64,000 nucleotides of DNA from Shewanella colwelliana ATCC 39565. GTDB lineage: Bacteria; Pseudomonadota; Gammaproteobacteria; Enterobacterales; Shewanellaceae. The position numbers and the translations under genes are program-made. Position 1 is the first letter of the stretch. Every line of letters begins with the position of its first letter. Under the pieces are notes generated by a model. That model worked only from the letters and a program-made list of their open reading frames with translations, searched no databases and was not told where the DNA came from. The stretch covers positions 1-64,000 of the forward strand of contig NZ_KI912482.1 in assembly GCF_000518705.1 (NCBI RefSeq). Direction: 5' to 3'. Below, piece by piece: positions 36,136 to 44,903 of the stretch.

Positions 36136-37332
36136 ATGTCAAACAAACTGGTATTAGTACTAAACTGCGGCAGCTCTTCGTTGAAGTTTGCTATTATTGA
36201 TGCCTTAACAGGTGACGACCAGATCTCGGGCTTAGCCGAGTGCTTTGGTCTTGAAGACTCTCGCATAAAATGGAAAGTTGATGGTAAAAAGTTTGATGCA
36301 AAATTAGGCGCTTTTACCGCTCACCGTGAAGCCGTTGAGTTCATCGTCACCAAGATTCTTGGTGAGCACCCACAGATTGCCGAACAGATCCAAGCAATTG
36401 GACATCGTGTTGTTCACGGTGGTGAGAAGTTTACCCACTCTGTGATCATCGACGATAGTGTTATCCATGGTATCGAAGAAAGTGCAATATTTGCGCCGCT
36501 ACACAACCCAGCTCACCTAATCGGTATTCGTGCAGCTCAAGCCTCTTTCCCTAATTTGCCACAGGTTGCTGTGTTTGATACCGCATTTCATCAAAGTATG
36601 CCTGAACATGCCTATATCTATGCCCTACCTTACAAGCTATATCGTGAGCATGGTATTCGTCGTTATGGTGCACATGGTACCAGCCACCTGTTTGTCAGCC
36701 GTGAAGCAGCTAAAGCCCTTGGTAAAGAGTTAGACGACACCAACGTCATCTGCGCTCACTTAGGCAATGGCGCCTCTGTCACCGCTATTAAAGGTGGCAA
36801 GAGTGTAGATACTTCAATGGGACTAACGCCATTGGAAGGACTCGTCATGGGCACTCGTTGTGGCGATATGGATCCTTCTATTGTTTACCATCTTATTCAT
36901 AAGCTTGGCTACACTGCTGATGAAGTTAACAACTTGATGAATAAACAAAGTGGTCTGTTGGGGATTTCTGAGTTGACCAACGATTGCCGTGGTATCGAAG
37001 AGGGTTATGAAAATGGCCACAAAGGTGCAACCCTTGCACTAGAGATTTTCTGCTACCGTCTTGCTAAATATATCGCATCATACACTGTTCCACTTGGCCG
37101 ATTGGACGCCTTAGTCTTTACTGGCGGCATCGGCGAAAACTCAGATTTGATCCGAGAAAAAGTGCTTAACCTGTTGAGCATCTTTAACTTCGAAGTGGAT
37201 AAAGAGCGTAACACAGCAGCGCGTTTTGGTAACCAAGGTCAAATCACCACAGACAATGGTCCTATTGCCATGGTTATCCCAACGAACGAAGAGTGGGTGA
37301 TTGCTGAAGATGCTGTATCACTGCTGAAATAG
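36136..37332 (+). CDS. ackA: Acetate kinase
   Basis: AckA converts acetyl phosphate and ADP to acetate and ATP. The 398-residue protein shows the family start VLVLNCGSSSLKF, the HRVVHGGEKF motif, the DTAFH motif with the catalytic region, RRYGAHGTSH and the C-terminal FTGGIGENS. The frame is open 14 codons further upstream, but ATG 36136 with AAAGG before it gives the standard N-terminus. pta follows after 96 bp with a strong hairpin between them. Confidence 0.98.
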   Translation: MSNKLVLVLNCGSSSLKFAIIDALTGDDQISGLAECFGLEDSRIKWKVDGKKFDAKLGAFTAHREAVEFIVTKILGEHPQIAEQIQAIGHRVVHGGEKFTHSVIIDDSVIHGIEESAIFAPLHNPAHLIGIRAAQASFPNLPQVAVFDTAFHQSMPEHAYIYALPYKLYREHGIRRYGAHGTSHLFVSREAAKALGKELDDTNVICAHLGNGASVTAIKGGKSVDTSMGLTPLEGLVMGTRCGDMDPSIVYHLIHKLGYTADEVNNLMNKQSGLLGISELTNDCRGIEEGYENGHKGATLALEIFCYRLAKYIASYTVPLGRLDALVFTGGIGENSDLIREKVLNLLSIFNFEVDKERNTAARFGNQGQITTDNGPIAMVIPTNEEWVIAEDAVSLLK

Positions 37333-37347
37333 TCATCATTGTATTTT

Positions 37348-37373
37348 GTCATGTGGGCTAAAGCCCACATGAC
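37348..37373 (+). terminator. Strong hairpin between ackA and pta
   Basis: GTCATGTGGGCT (37348-37359) and AGCCCACATGAC (37362-37373) form a perfect 12-bp stem. The downstream U-content is low (CCATTGCATTTATTTTT), so it may be a leaky terminator or a messenger-stability element that lets some transcripts enter pta. Confidence 0.6.
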
Positions 37374-37428
37374 CCATTGCATTTATTTTTCTAGCCTTTA
37401 GGCAAAGAGAAACCACATTGAGGTATTT

Positions 37429-39567
37429 ATGTCTCGCAATATCATGCTTATTCCTAACGGTACTGGAGTTGGCTTAACGTCCATCAGCCTTGGTATGGTT
37501 CGTGCGTTAGAGCGCCATGGAGTAAAGGTTCGCTTTTTTAAACCGATTGCCCAGCAACGTCCTACTGATACAGGTCCAGAGCGTTCAACGACCATCTTAA
37601 GTAAGTCGCCAACGGTTAATCCGCTTGAACCATTCGATATGGAACATGCTGAGAAACTTATCCGTACCGATCAGACCGATGTATTAATGGAGCAGATCAT
37701 TGCTCGCGCAACTGAATGTGCCGATCCGTCCGAGACATTGATTGTTGAAGGTTTAGTACAGACGCGTAACCACCCTTTCTCGGACGACATCAACTATCAG
37801 ATTGCTAAAGCGCTCGATGCCGATATCATCTTTGTTGCCGCACCAGGAAATGAAACCCCCACTGCGCTGATGAATCGCCTTGAAATTGCCCATAACGCAT
37901 GGGGCGGTAGTAAAAACAAACGTCTTATCGGCGCTATCATCAATAAAATTGGTGCGCCTGTCGATGATGAAGGCCGTGCTCGCCCAGATTTGTCAGAAGT
38001 GTTTGACCATCAAGATATTCAGCGTCCCGATGCAGCAAGCATGTTCCAGCTTCCAGGTAAGAGCAAATTACGAATTTTAGGCAGTGTACCTTATAACCTA
38101 GATCTCGTGGCACCACGTGCCTCCGATTTAGCCAAGCACTTAAGTGCTCGTATCATCAATGCAGGTGAGATGCACACACGTCGTCTACGTAAAGTCACCT
38201 TCTGTGCTCGTAGTATTCCTAATATGGTTACCCACATTAAGACAGACTCATTGTTAGTCACATCGGGCGACCGCTCTGATGTTATTGTGTCAGCGTGTCT
38301 GGCTGCAATGAACGGTGTTAAAGTTGGCGCGTTATTGCTAACAGGTAGCTATGAGCCAGAACCAGAGATCATGGCCCTTTGTGACCAAGCTTTCGAAACT
38401 GGCCTCCCCGTATTTTTAATTGACACCAACACGTGGCAAACATCACTTAACATACAGCGCTTCGATCACGAAGTGCCTGTCGATGATGCGGTACGTATTG
38501 AAGAAGTCCAAGAGTACGTCGCCAGCCATATCGACCAAAATTGGGTTGAAACCATTACGATGAACTCGCCACGCGAGCATAGACTATCACCACCAGCCTT
38601 TCGTTATAAGCTTACCGAACTTGCACGCGCTGCGAGCAAGACGGTGGTATTGCCTGAAGGTGATGAACCAAGAACAATTGAAGCGGCCGCTATCTGCGCT
38701 GAACGTGGCATTGCCCGTTGTGTACTTATCGGTAACCGTGAAGAGATTGAGCGTATCGCAAGTCAACAAGGCGTCATATTAGGTGATGGGGTTGAAATCA
38801 TTGAACCTGAAACGGCTCGAGAGCGCTACGTTGCACCTATGCTTGAGCTTCGTCGTCATAAAGGTTTAACTGAAGTTGTTGCCCGTGAACAACTTGAGGA
38901 TAACATGGTACTGGGTACTATGATGCTGGCTCAAGGTGAAGTGGATGGTATTGTCTCTGGCGCGGTAAACACCACAGCCAATACAATTCGTCCACCACTG
39001 CAGTTGATTAAAACTGCACCAGGCTCAAGCTTAGTCTCCTCAATCTTCTTTATGTTGATGCCGGATCAAGTGCTTGTGTATGGTGATTGTGCCATCAACC
39101 CTGATCCTAATGCTGAGCAATTGGCCGATATCGCAATCCAATCAGCCGAAAGCGCGATTGCATTTGGTATCGACCCGCGTGTTGCCATGATCAGCTACTC
39201 TACTGGCAGTTCAGGTACTGGTTCTGACGTCGATAAAGTACGTGAAGCGACCCGTATTGCAAAAGAAAAGCGTCCTGATCTGATCATTGATGGTCCGTTA
39301 CAATACGATGCGGCCGTAATGCCAAATGTGGCGCAATCTAAAGCGCCAAACAGCCCTGTAGCAGGACAAGCAACAGTATTTGTATTCCCAGACTTAAATA
39401 CGGGTAACACGACTTACAAAGCGGTTCAGCGAAGTGCTGACTTAATCAGCATAGGTCCAATGCTTCAAGGTATGCGCAAGCCGGTTAACGATCTATCTCG
39501 TGGTGCATTGGTCGACGATATCGTCTATACCATCGCGCTAACAGCGATTCAGGCGTCTCAGAATTAA
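37429..39567 (+). CDS. pta: Phosphate acetyltransferase
   Basis: Pta converts acetyl-CoA and phosphate to acetyl phosphate, feeding AckA. The 712-residue protein is the long form: an N-terminal P-loop-like region (IMLIPNGTGVGLTSISLGMVRAL), a central DRTGG domain (about 215-330) and the catalytic PTA_PTB domain (about 385-705; VVLPEGDEPRTIEAA, YSTGSSGTGSD, DGPLQYDAAV). It is transcribed with ackA, separated by a hairpin. A strong terminator follows. Confidence 0.98.
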   Translation: MSRNIMLIPNGTGVGLTSISLGMVRALERHGVKVRFFKPIAQQRPTDTGPERSTTILSKSPTVNPLEPFDMEHAEKLIRTDQTDVLMEQIIARATECADPSETLIVEGLVQTRNHPFSDDINYQIAKALDADIIFVAAPGNETPTALMNRLEIAHNAWGGSKNKRLIGAIINKIGAPVDDEGRARPDLSEVFDHQDIQRPDAASMFQLPGKSKLRILGSVPYNLDLVAPRASDLAKHLSARIINAGEMHTRRLRKVTFCARSIPNMVTHIKTDSLLVTSGDRSDVIVSACLAAMNGVKVGALLLTGSYEPEPEIMALCDQAFETGLPVFLIDTNTWQTSLNIQRFDHEVPVDDAVRIEEVQEYVASHIDQNWVETITMNSPREHRLSPPAFRYKLTELARAASKTVVLPEGDEPRTIEAAAICAERGIARCVLIGNREEIERIASQQGVILGDGVEIIEPETARERYVAPMLELRRHKGLTEVVAREQLEDNMVLGTMMLAQGEVDGIVSGAVNTTANTIRPPLQLIKTAPGSSLVSSIFFMLMPDQVLVYGDCAINPDPNAEQLADIAIQSAESAIAFGIDPRVAMISYSTGSSGTGSDVDKVREATRIAKEKRPDLIIDGPLQYDAAVMPNVAQSKAPNSPVAGQATVFVFPDLNTGNTTYKAVQRSADLISIGPMLQGMRKPVNDLSRGALVDDIVYTIALTAIQASQN

Positions 39568-39582
39568 GATTGTTGCGGTAAC

Positions 39583-39615
39583 AAAAAGGCCTGTCATCTG
39601 ACAGGCCTTTTTTTT
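39583..39615 (+). terminator. pta terminator
   Basis: AAAAAGGCCTGTCA and TGACAGGCC followed by eight T. It starts 16 bp after the pta stop. Confidence 0.93.
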
Positions 39616-39758
39616 GAAAAATGAGCTGTAAAACTTAATTTTAAGCTGCTGTATGAGTGAAAATAGTCCAACAACACACAATGCGTCAAAATTTAACCAA
39701 ATTAATTTATCATTTAAGTTCAATAACTTAAAAGTTATGCATCTACTCTTCAACATAG

Positions 39759-39781
39759 TTGTCCACAGATTCTGTGGATAA
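39759..39781. promoter_or_regulatory. Inverted pair of DnaA boxes
   Basis: TTGTCCACA (39759-39767) faces TGTGGATAA (39773-39781) with five bases between. The right half is a perfect reverse DnaA box (TTATCCACA); the left has one change. The region around it (39616-39920) is AT-rich and holds no gene. It could be a DnaA-titrating or DnaA-regulated site, or the palindrome may be coincidence. Confidence 0.5.
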
Positions 39782-39920
39782 GAGTAAAAAAAGCTTCATT
39801 TAGATATGCCCGACTCTATCCCTGTAGTCAACAAATAAATGATTGCCCACACTAAAAACCTCACTTGCCAAGCAAAACCATAATCGCGATACTAAAACCA
39901 AAGTCTTGATGCCGAATTAT

Positions 39921-40352
39921 ATGAAAAAACTAATTTTTATTGTCACACTATTACTACTTGGTTGTAGCCAAGACTCTGAAACAATGAGCGGAGCACAAAC
40001 TCCTGAGCAGGTCTCTCTAGGGTTTTTCAAGGCAATCTATGTCGATAGAGACGTAGAGCAAGCCAAACAATATGTCGATGAGCCGATGCAAAAGGTACTG
40101 TCTCATTACTACATCGCCTCGGCAGTACAACGCCATGTACTCAATCTATCCATGACTAATGTCACCATGGAGATTGAAGAGATAGATATCGATTTTTTCC
40201 GTAAGTTTACAGATGACGTGACAGTGATCGTAAAAATGCAGGGCGTAAGAGGTAGTGAGAACTGGGTTGATGATCGAACCATTCGATTACATAAAGTAAA
40301 AAAACAATGGGTTATCGTCGAGATACTCCCTGAAAAAGGCAATTTAAATTAA
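39921..40352 (+). CDS. Small lipoprotein, DUF4878-like
   Basis: The 143-residue protein starts MKKLIFIVTLLLLGC, a signal with lipobox ending in Cys15. The mature part (TPEQVSLGFFKAIYVDRDVEQAKQYV) resembles the DUF4878/SnoaL-like NTF2 fold lipoproteins: a helix, then strands with a conserved Trp (WVIVEIL). Role is unknown; location would be the inner or outer membrane, facing the periplasm. The frame extends upstream to a TTG at 39843, but the lipobox start at ATG 39921 is clear although its ribosome-binding site is weak. Confidence 0.75.
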   Translation: MKKLIFIVTLLLLGCSQDSETMSGAQTPEQVSLGFFKAIYVDRDVEQAKQYVDEPMQKVLSHYYIASAVQRHVLNLSMTNVTMEIEEIDIDFFRKFTDDVTVIVKMQGVRGSENWVDDRTIRLHKVKKQWVIVEILPEKGNLN

Positions 40353-40428
40353 TAATACCACTGGAATGTTTAGCCCATACACTGCGCTTTATAGGTTATA
40401 GCCTTGAGTCTTTAGCATTAATCAAATA

Positions 40429-40458
40429 AAAAAGAGCAACCTAAGTTGCTCTTTTTTT
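40429..40458. terminator. Terminator after the small lipoprotein gene
   Basis: AAAAAGAGCAAC, loop CTAA, GTTGCTCTTTTTTT. U-tracts exist on both strands, so it can also stop the minus-strand small gene at 40522-40620. Confidence 0.9.
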
Positions 40459-40521
40459 ATCTGACGCGAGTGTTCTGCTAAACATATAGCGACACTAACC
40501 TATGGGTGTTTGGATACTTAA

Positions 40522-40620
40522 CTAATCCAAAAACGCTTCTTCGTCTTTCTCTAACGGTAAAGACTCCATTACTTCATCTTGTACTTGGTAATATGCGCTT
40601 TCGTATTCACGAGCTTCCAT
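40522..40620 (-). CDS. 32-residue acidic small protein
   Basis: This very short gene reads MEAREYES at the start and ends DEEAFLD before TAG. It has 11 acidic and 2 basic residues, three Tyr and no Cys. A clear ribosome-binding site TGGAG lies six bases before the ATG, and the terminator at 40429-40458 lies about 60 bp downstream on its strand. Those signals make it a real gene rather than chance. I do not recognise a domain; function is unknown. Amphipathic helix is likely from composition. Confidence 0.65.
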   Translation of the reverse strand: MEAREYESAYYQVQDEVMESLPLEKDEEAFLD

Positions 40621-40967
40621 AACAACTCCAGATATTAAGTAGGGTACAGGCATGCTATTTTTACTGCATTTTGCCTGGGGTTAGGTATTTGCCTATCTGC
40701 AAACTCCATGGCAAGAATAATAACATCAAAAAAGCTGGAGTTACAGAAAACTTTCAGTTTGGGCAGCCAAAAAGCTGTAAAACCGACTCAAACACTAAAA
40801 AGCCTCAAAAATATGAATCTCAAGATGAAAGACTTTCACTTTTTAACCTCCAATAACGCTAAAAAACAGATCTGTTAAAACAAATAGGTCTAGGGAAAAG
40901 CTAAGAAGCTGCTATCAATTAATAGATAACAGTAAAAATGTTTGCTGGATAGGATGAGGGGCAGTCA
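40621..40967. other. Intergenic region with divergent promoters
   Basis: About 350 bp with no convincing gene. It separates the minus-strand 32-residue gene from the plus-strand 74-residue gene. The 61-codon plus-strand frame at 40671-40856 begins with TTG without a ribosome-binding site and is Lys/Asn/Gln-rich, so I reject it. Confidence 0.4.
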
Positions 40968-41192
40968 ATGAATGCACTAGTTGAGTTTGAAGCAAATAAA
41001 CTTGCAGATCTATTTTCCCAAGGGGACATCTTATCCATTCATATGTTCATGGATACCATGTCGATCTCTTTTGATGTACAAGACGTTCTCTTTACACGGA
41101 TATCGGCGCTGCGACAGCCAGATCCCATCAAAATCGCGCAGATTATTGAATCTTATGGGGCGTCCTTAATTCATGAGCAGATGAGATATTAG
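40968..41192 (+). CDS. 74-residue hypothetical protein
   Basis: A small soluble protein with the sequence pattern of alternating helices (NALVEFEANKLADLF, then SIHMFMDTMSISFDV, then PIKIAQIIESYGASLI). GAGGGG lies six bases before the ATG, supporting translation. I do not recognise the family. Another frame over nearly the same bases (40981-41169) is a shadow. No operon partner: the next gene is convergent. Confidence 0.6.
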   Translation: MNALVEFEANKLADLFSQGDILSIHMFMDTMSISFDVQDVLFTRISALRQPDPIKIAQIIESYGASLIHEQMRY

Positions 41193-41286
41193 AGTTAATT
41201 TAACGAATCGAAACACCTAACGGCTATGTCACACATAAAAATGATCATAGCCTATTAAGTTATTTATCAGTATCTTAGCAGAAACG

Positions 41287-42210
41287 CTAGATAAGCGATG
41301 ACAGTTTATGCCGATACAGTAGAACTTTCAGTGCTTTATTCGGGTCGACATCGGCAAATACAGTAGGGTTATCAATTTGTTCAATAAATTCAAGTTGAGG
41401 GCTTTGCTGTGATACTTGCTCTTTTAAGAAATCAATGTCTAACTCGGGCGCATTCAAACAAAGTAACAAGTCCCCTTGTTGCGCAAGTAAACTTGGCAGA
41501 CGCTTGAGTAAGCGGGCATAGTCTTTCGTCGCAACAAAACTACCTCTCTGGTTGCTCGGTGGATCGGCGACAATGAGATCATAAGGCCCCATTTTTGTCA
41601 GCTTACCCCAAGACTTAAAAATATCATGACCTAAAAAGCGTGCTCCATGGTTGAAGTCATTGAGTAAATGGTTCTGCTTACCGATAGATAAAGCGCCTTT
41701 ACTCATGTCGATATTAACCACCTGATCGGCACCACCTTGCAACGCCATCACCGAAAATCCACAGGTGTAGGCAAATAAGTTCAAAACATTACGCTGCTGG
41801 CTGTGCTGTTTTACCCATTGACGACCCGCTTGCATATCGAGAAACAAGCCATGGTTTTGACCGCGCAATAGATGAATTTGAAATAGCGCGCCGTTTTCTG
41901 TCACGACATGAGGTTCTGGCACCTCCCCTTGCAATAGCGTCGTCTCAGTTTGCCCACCACAGCGATGTTGAAACACTAAATTAAGTGGCTCACTAGGGTT
42001 CAGCTCATTCCAATGCTCACCAATGGCCGACGTTAGTTGCGCCACTTCCTCTTGCGAAGTGGCTTTAAAACTCGTCAATAATAATACTGGAGGAAACCAA
42101 TCCAAACAGAGATGTTCTGAACCGGCATACATGCCACCACGGCCGTGAAAAACCCGTTGAGCTTCTTCGCCAAGGGTGACATTGTGTAGCGCTTGTAAAA
42201 ATAATTGCAT
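41287..42210 (-). CDS. Class I SAM-dependent RNA methyltransferase, RlmI-like
   Basis: The 307-residue protein has the Rossmann methyltransferase of the RlmI/RlmK (PF10672-type) group: motif I LNLFAYTCGFSVMAL, acidic strand VNIDMSKGAL, and motif IV VADPPSNQRGSF. The N-terminal ~100 residues look like a small substrate-binding domain (GRGGMYAG, then DWFPPVLLLTSF). It most likely acts on ribosomal RNA but lacks the PUA domain of full-length RlmI, so the target nucleotide is uncertain. It lies 26 bp downstream of the AI-2E-family gene on the same strand. Confidence 0.78.
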   Translation of the reverse strand: MQLFLQALHNVTLGEEAQRVFHGRGGMYAGSEHLCLDWFPPVLLLTSFKATSQEEVAQLTSAIGEHWNELNPSEPLNLVFQHRCGGQTETTLLQGEVPEPHVVTENGALFQIHLLRGQNHGLFLDMQAGRQWVKQHSQQRNVLNLFAYTCGFSVMALQGGADQVVNIDMSKGALSIGKQNHLLNDFNHGARFLGHDIFKSWGKLTKMGPYDLIVADPPSNQRGSFVATKDYARLLKRLPSLLAQQGDLLLCLNAPELDIDFLKEQVSQQSPQLEFIEQIDNPTVFADVDPNKALKVLLYRHKLSSLI

Positions 42211-42236
42211 TAAATTCGTTAACCTATCGAAATATT

Positions 42237-43316
42237 CTACTTATCGGTGTTGTCTTCAACAACGTCTGTGGTATCAAGGTTTACCTCATCCACTTTGTCA
42301 CTGAGTAAAATGGCTAACCATCCACCATTTTTACTCGACTCAAGAGCGATTTTAACAATCATAGTAAGGGGCACTGATAGCAACATGCCCACGGAGCCCA
42401 ATAGCCATCCCCAAAAGATCAATGATAGGAACACCACTAAGGTCGATAATCCAAGCCCTCTGCCCATATACTTAGGCTCAATAACATTGCCCATCACCAT
42501 ATTAGTACTCAGATAAAGCAGCCCTACTCCGCCTGCGGCAGCAGGACCGATCTGAATAAACGCTAATAATACAGCTGGAATCGCAGCAATAATGGAACCA
42601 ATGTTAGGGATATAATTAAATAGAAACGCAACAACCCCCCATAGCAGCGCATAGTCGACTCCTATAATGGCGAGCACCACACCGACAATAATACCTGTAC
42701 CTAGGCTCACTAACGTCTTAATCACCATATATTGGTTGACTGAATGCAGAAACTTATCAATCTGCTTCAAACGCATATCAGGGTCATCAAGGGCAAAATG
42801 CAGTTTCTTAGGCAAGATTGTTGCTTCCGATAGCATAAATACCACAGTCAAAATGATCAGAAACAGGTTAGCCATGACTCCACCAACGCTAGATAACATA
42901 TTGGTTGTCATTGACAAGGCGACACCTGGGTCGAAATAGGCCAAAATCTGCTCTCTTGACAAAGAGATGTTAAACGCCTCCAGTTTGGTGAGTATCCAAG
43001 CAAATTGCTCTACCAATTGATCGCGATATTGTGGCAATTGACGAGAGAATTCATTAATCGAACTGCCAACTAACTGCGCCAACCACAATCCCATCAATAC
43101 GATAAATATCATCATGAGTACCACGGCTAAACCACGTGGCACGCGCATCCGCGTCATCCAATTGATAACGGGATTACAGATCACGGCAACAAACGCAGAT
43201 AATACGAATGGCACCACAATTGGACTAGCAGCCTTAATGCCCGCCAAAATGACCACTATAAAGGCCATGATGGCAAATCCTTTAAACGCCATACCTTGAT
43301 TGTCAAATCGAGTCAT
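42237..43316 (-). CDS. AI-2E family transporter (PerM/TqsA type)
   Basis: This 359-residue membrane protein has about eight hydrophobic segments and the family features: FAIMAFIVVILAGIKAASPIVVPFVLSAFVAVICNPVINWM, a soluble helical part (QLPQYRDQLVEQFAWIL) and FLFNYIPNIGSIIAAIPAVLLAFIQ near residue 240. Members export autoinducer-2 or act in Na/H exchange; the substrate here is unknown. It diverges from folX and is followed by the RlmI-like gene. Confidence 0.9.
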   Translation of the reverse strand: MTRFDNQGMAFKGFAIMAFIVVILAGIKAASPIVVPFVLSAFVAVICNPVINWMTRMRVPRGLAVVLMMIFIVLMGLWLAQLVGSSINEFSRQLPQYRDQLVEQFAWILTKLEAFNISLSREQILAYFDPGVALSMTTNMLSSVGGVMANLFLIILTVVFMLSEATILPKKLHFALDDPDMRLKQIDKFLHSVNQYMVIKTLVSLGTGIIVGVVLAIIGVDYALLWGVVAFLFNYIPNIGSIIAAIPAVLLAFIQIGPAAAGGVGLLYLSTNMVMGNVIEPKYMGRGLGLSTLVVFLSLIFWGWLLGSVGMLLSVPLTMIVKIALESSKNGGWLAILLSDKVDEVNLDTTDVVEDNTDK

Positions 43317-43391
43317 AAAAAATAAAGTCCTTCTGAATTACTCATAAAATTGATAGGCTTAAAATATCTAACAATTAATACACTACCGCTT

Positions 43392-43757
43392 ATGAAACCT
43401 GAAATCGCCATAATTAGAGTTAAAAACCTGCGCCTACGCACCTACATTGGCATCAAAGATGACGAGATAAACAATAAGCAAGATGTCACCATTAACGCTG
43501 AAATTCATTATTGCGCCGTGAAGGCGCGCAACAGTGACAACATGGACGATGCATTAAATTATCGCACGATTACTAAAAAAATCATCGCTTTGGTTGAAAA
43601 CAATCGTTTCTCTTTGTTAGAACACCTCACCGATCAGGTCCTCAATATCGCGAGCGAGCATGACTGGGTTGATTTTGCTAAAGTTGAAATCGACAAACCC
43701 CATGCATTGCGATTTGCCGATTCGGTATCACTGCAGCTATGTTACGCCAAACAATAA
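43392..43757 (+). CDS. folX: Dihydroneopterin triphosphate 2'-epimerase
   Basis: FolX epimerises dihydroneopterin triphosphate at C2' in pterin metabolism. The 121-residue protein closely follows E. coli FolX: IIRVKNLRLRTYIGIKDDEINNKQD, ALNYRTITKKI, ENNRFSLLEHLTDQVL and HALRFADSVS. The frame starts 14 codons earlier, but the family N-terminus sits at ATG 43392. yfcH follows after 83 bp; E. coli also has folX beside yfcH. Confidence 0.95.
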   Translation: MKPEIAIIRVKNLRLRTYIGIKDDEINNKQDVTINAEIHYCAVKARNSDNMDDALNYRTITKKIIALVENNRFSLLEHLTDQVLNIASEHDWVDFAKVEIDKPHALRFADSVSLQLCYAKQ

Positions 43758-43840
43758 CTATTATTCCTACCACTAAAAGTTGATCCTAACTCCGCTTATT
43801 GGTGTATATTTTTGATATCCCCCGAAAAAGCGGAGTATCA

Positions 43841-44761
43841 ATGAAAATTCTCATCACTGGTGGCACAGGTTTTATCGGCAAGCAATTAGTTCAGGTATTA
43901 AGTGCAGACAACGAACTGACCTTACTCACCCGTTCCGCTGGTAAAGCTCATCTCGAACTGGGTAATCATCATAGGTTTTTAGGTAACTTGGGTGCACTCA
44001 CTTCACTCGATGGGTTTGATGTCGTCATTAATCTCGCTGGTGAGCCTATCGCTGATAAAAGGTGGAGCCTAGAGCAGAAGCAGAAGATCTGTGACAGTCG
44101 CTGGGATATCACCGCACGGTTAACCGATCTATTTCATGCCAGTGAGAATCCACCGCATCTCTTTATCAGTGGCTCCGCCATTGGAATTTATGGCGATCAT
44201 GCCCAGAGTGAGCCTGTGGATGAATCATTTAATTTAGCCCATTTTGACAATACTGATGCTAACGAAATGTTCCCCCATAGCGTCTGTAGCCGCTGGGAAG
44301 AGCTAGCTCTGGCTGCGACAGATAAAACTCGTGTCTGTATCATCCGCATAGGCCTCGTCTTAGGCTGCGAAGGCGGTGCATTAAAGAAGATGTTACTGCC
44401 TTTTAAACTCGGCGGCGGAGGGATTATTGGCAGCGGTGAGCAGGGAATGAGTTGGATACATCAGCAAGACTTAATTGGCATGATTATCCATCTCATGACA
44501 CATCCAGAATGTCAGGGGATTTACAACGGTACAGCCCCTGCGCCAGTTAGCAATAAGCAATTTACTCAATCATTGGGCCAAGCATTGCATCGCCCCACAT
44601 TTCTGCCTATGCCCGCTTCTGTGCTTAATATCGCCTTGGGTGAGATGTCGCAACTACTAACACAGGGGCAATATGTGTACCCCAAGCGAATATTGGCATC
44701 AGGCTTTGAGTTTAGCTATCCAACGTTAGATGAAGCCCTAGCAGGGCTGTTGCAGCGATAA
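43841..44761 (+). CDS. yfcH: TIGR01777 family SDR protein, YfcH-like
   Basis: The 306-residue protein is an extended SDR of the SulA-like/YfcH family: MKILITGGTGFIGKQLV at the start, NLAGEPIADKRWS, FISGSAIGIYGDH (Tyr of the SDR active site) and a DUF1731-like tail (HRPTFLPMPASVLNIALGEMSQLL). Substrate unknown. Start ATG 43841 has CGGAG six bases upstream; the frame is open 14 codons further. It is the downstream neighbour of folX as in E. coli. Confidence 0.92.
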   Translation: MKILITGGTGFIGKQLVQVLSADNELTLLTRSAGKAHLELGNHHRFLGNLGALTSLDGFDVVINLAGEPIADKRWSLEQKQKICDSRWDITARLTDLFHASENPPHLFISGSAIGIYGDHAQSEPVDESFNLAHFDNTDANEMFPHSVCSRWEELALAATDKTRVCIIRIGLVLGCEGGALKKMLLPFKLGGGGIIGSGEQGMSWIHQQDLIGMIIHLMTHPECQGIYNGTAPAPVSNKQFTQSLGQALHRPTFLPMPASVLNIALGEMSQLLTQGQYVYPKRILASGFEFSYPTLDEALAGLLQR

Positions 44762-44836
44762 CACGCTATTGGGCATGCCCTCAACTCAGTACATTTAAAA
44801 ACTAGAAATCGATAAAAGCAGCTGCTACAAACGACA

Positions 44837-44874
44837 AACCGAACCCTTTAACTCTTGATTAGAGTGGTTCGGTT
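44837..44874. terminator. Long hairpin between convergent yfcH and ybbP
   Basis: AACCGAACC (44837-44845) pairs with GGTTCGGTT (44866-44874), with an inner ACTCT/AGAGT stem. It sits between two convergent stop codons and could serve both. U-tracts are poor. Confidence 0.5.
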
Positions 44875-44903
44875 ATAATGCCAATCAGTATCGAAACTGC
44901 TAT

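Larger units (their letters stand above)
39568..39920. other. Intergenic region between pta and the small lipoprotein gene
   Basis: About 350 bp without a gene. It holds the pta terminator (39583-39615) and the inverted DnaA boxes (39759-39781); the rest is AT-rich and presumably carries the lipoprotein promoter. The minus-strand 72-codon frame at 39538-39756 runs through the terminator and the end of pta and is not credible. Confidence 0.5.

Noticed and set aside
39843..39920. Longer start (TTG 39843) for the small lipoprotein
   Set aside because: It would bury the lipobox signal inside the protein; the ATG at 39921 gives a proper lipoprotein signal.
40630..40660. TAGGGTACAG stretch resembling the start of Spot 42 RNA
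   Set aside because: Only the first ten or so bases match; the rest differs and the context (polA region) is absent.
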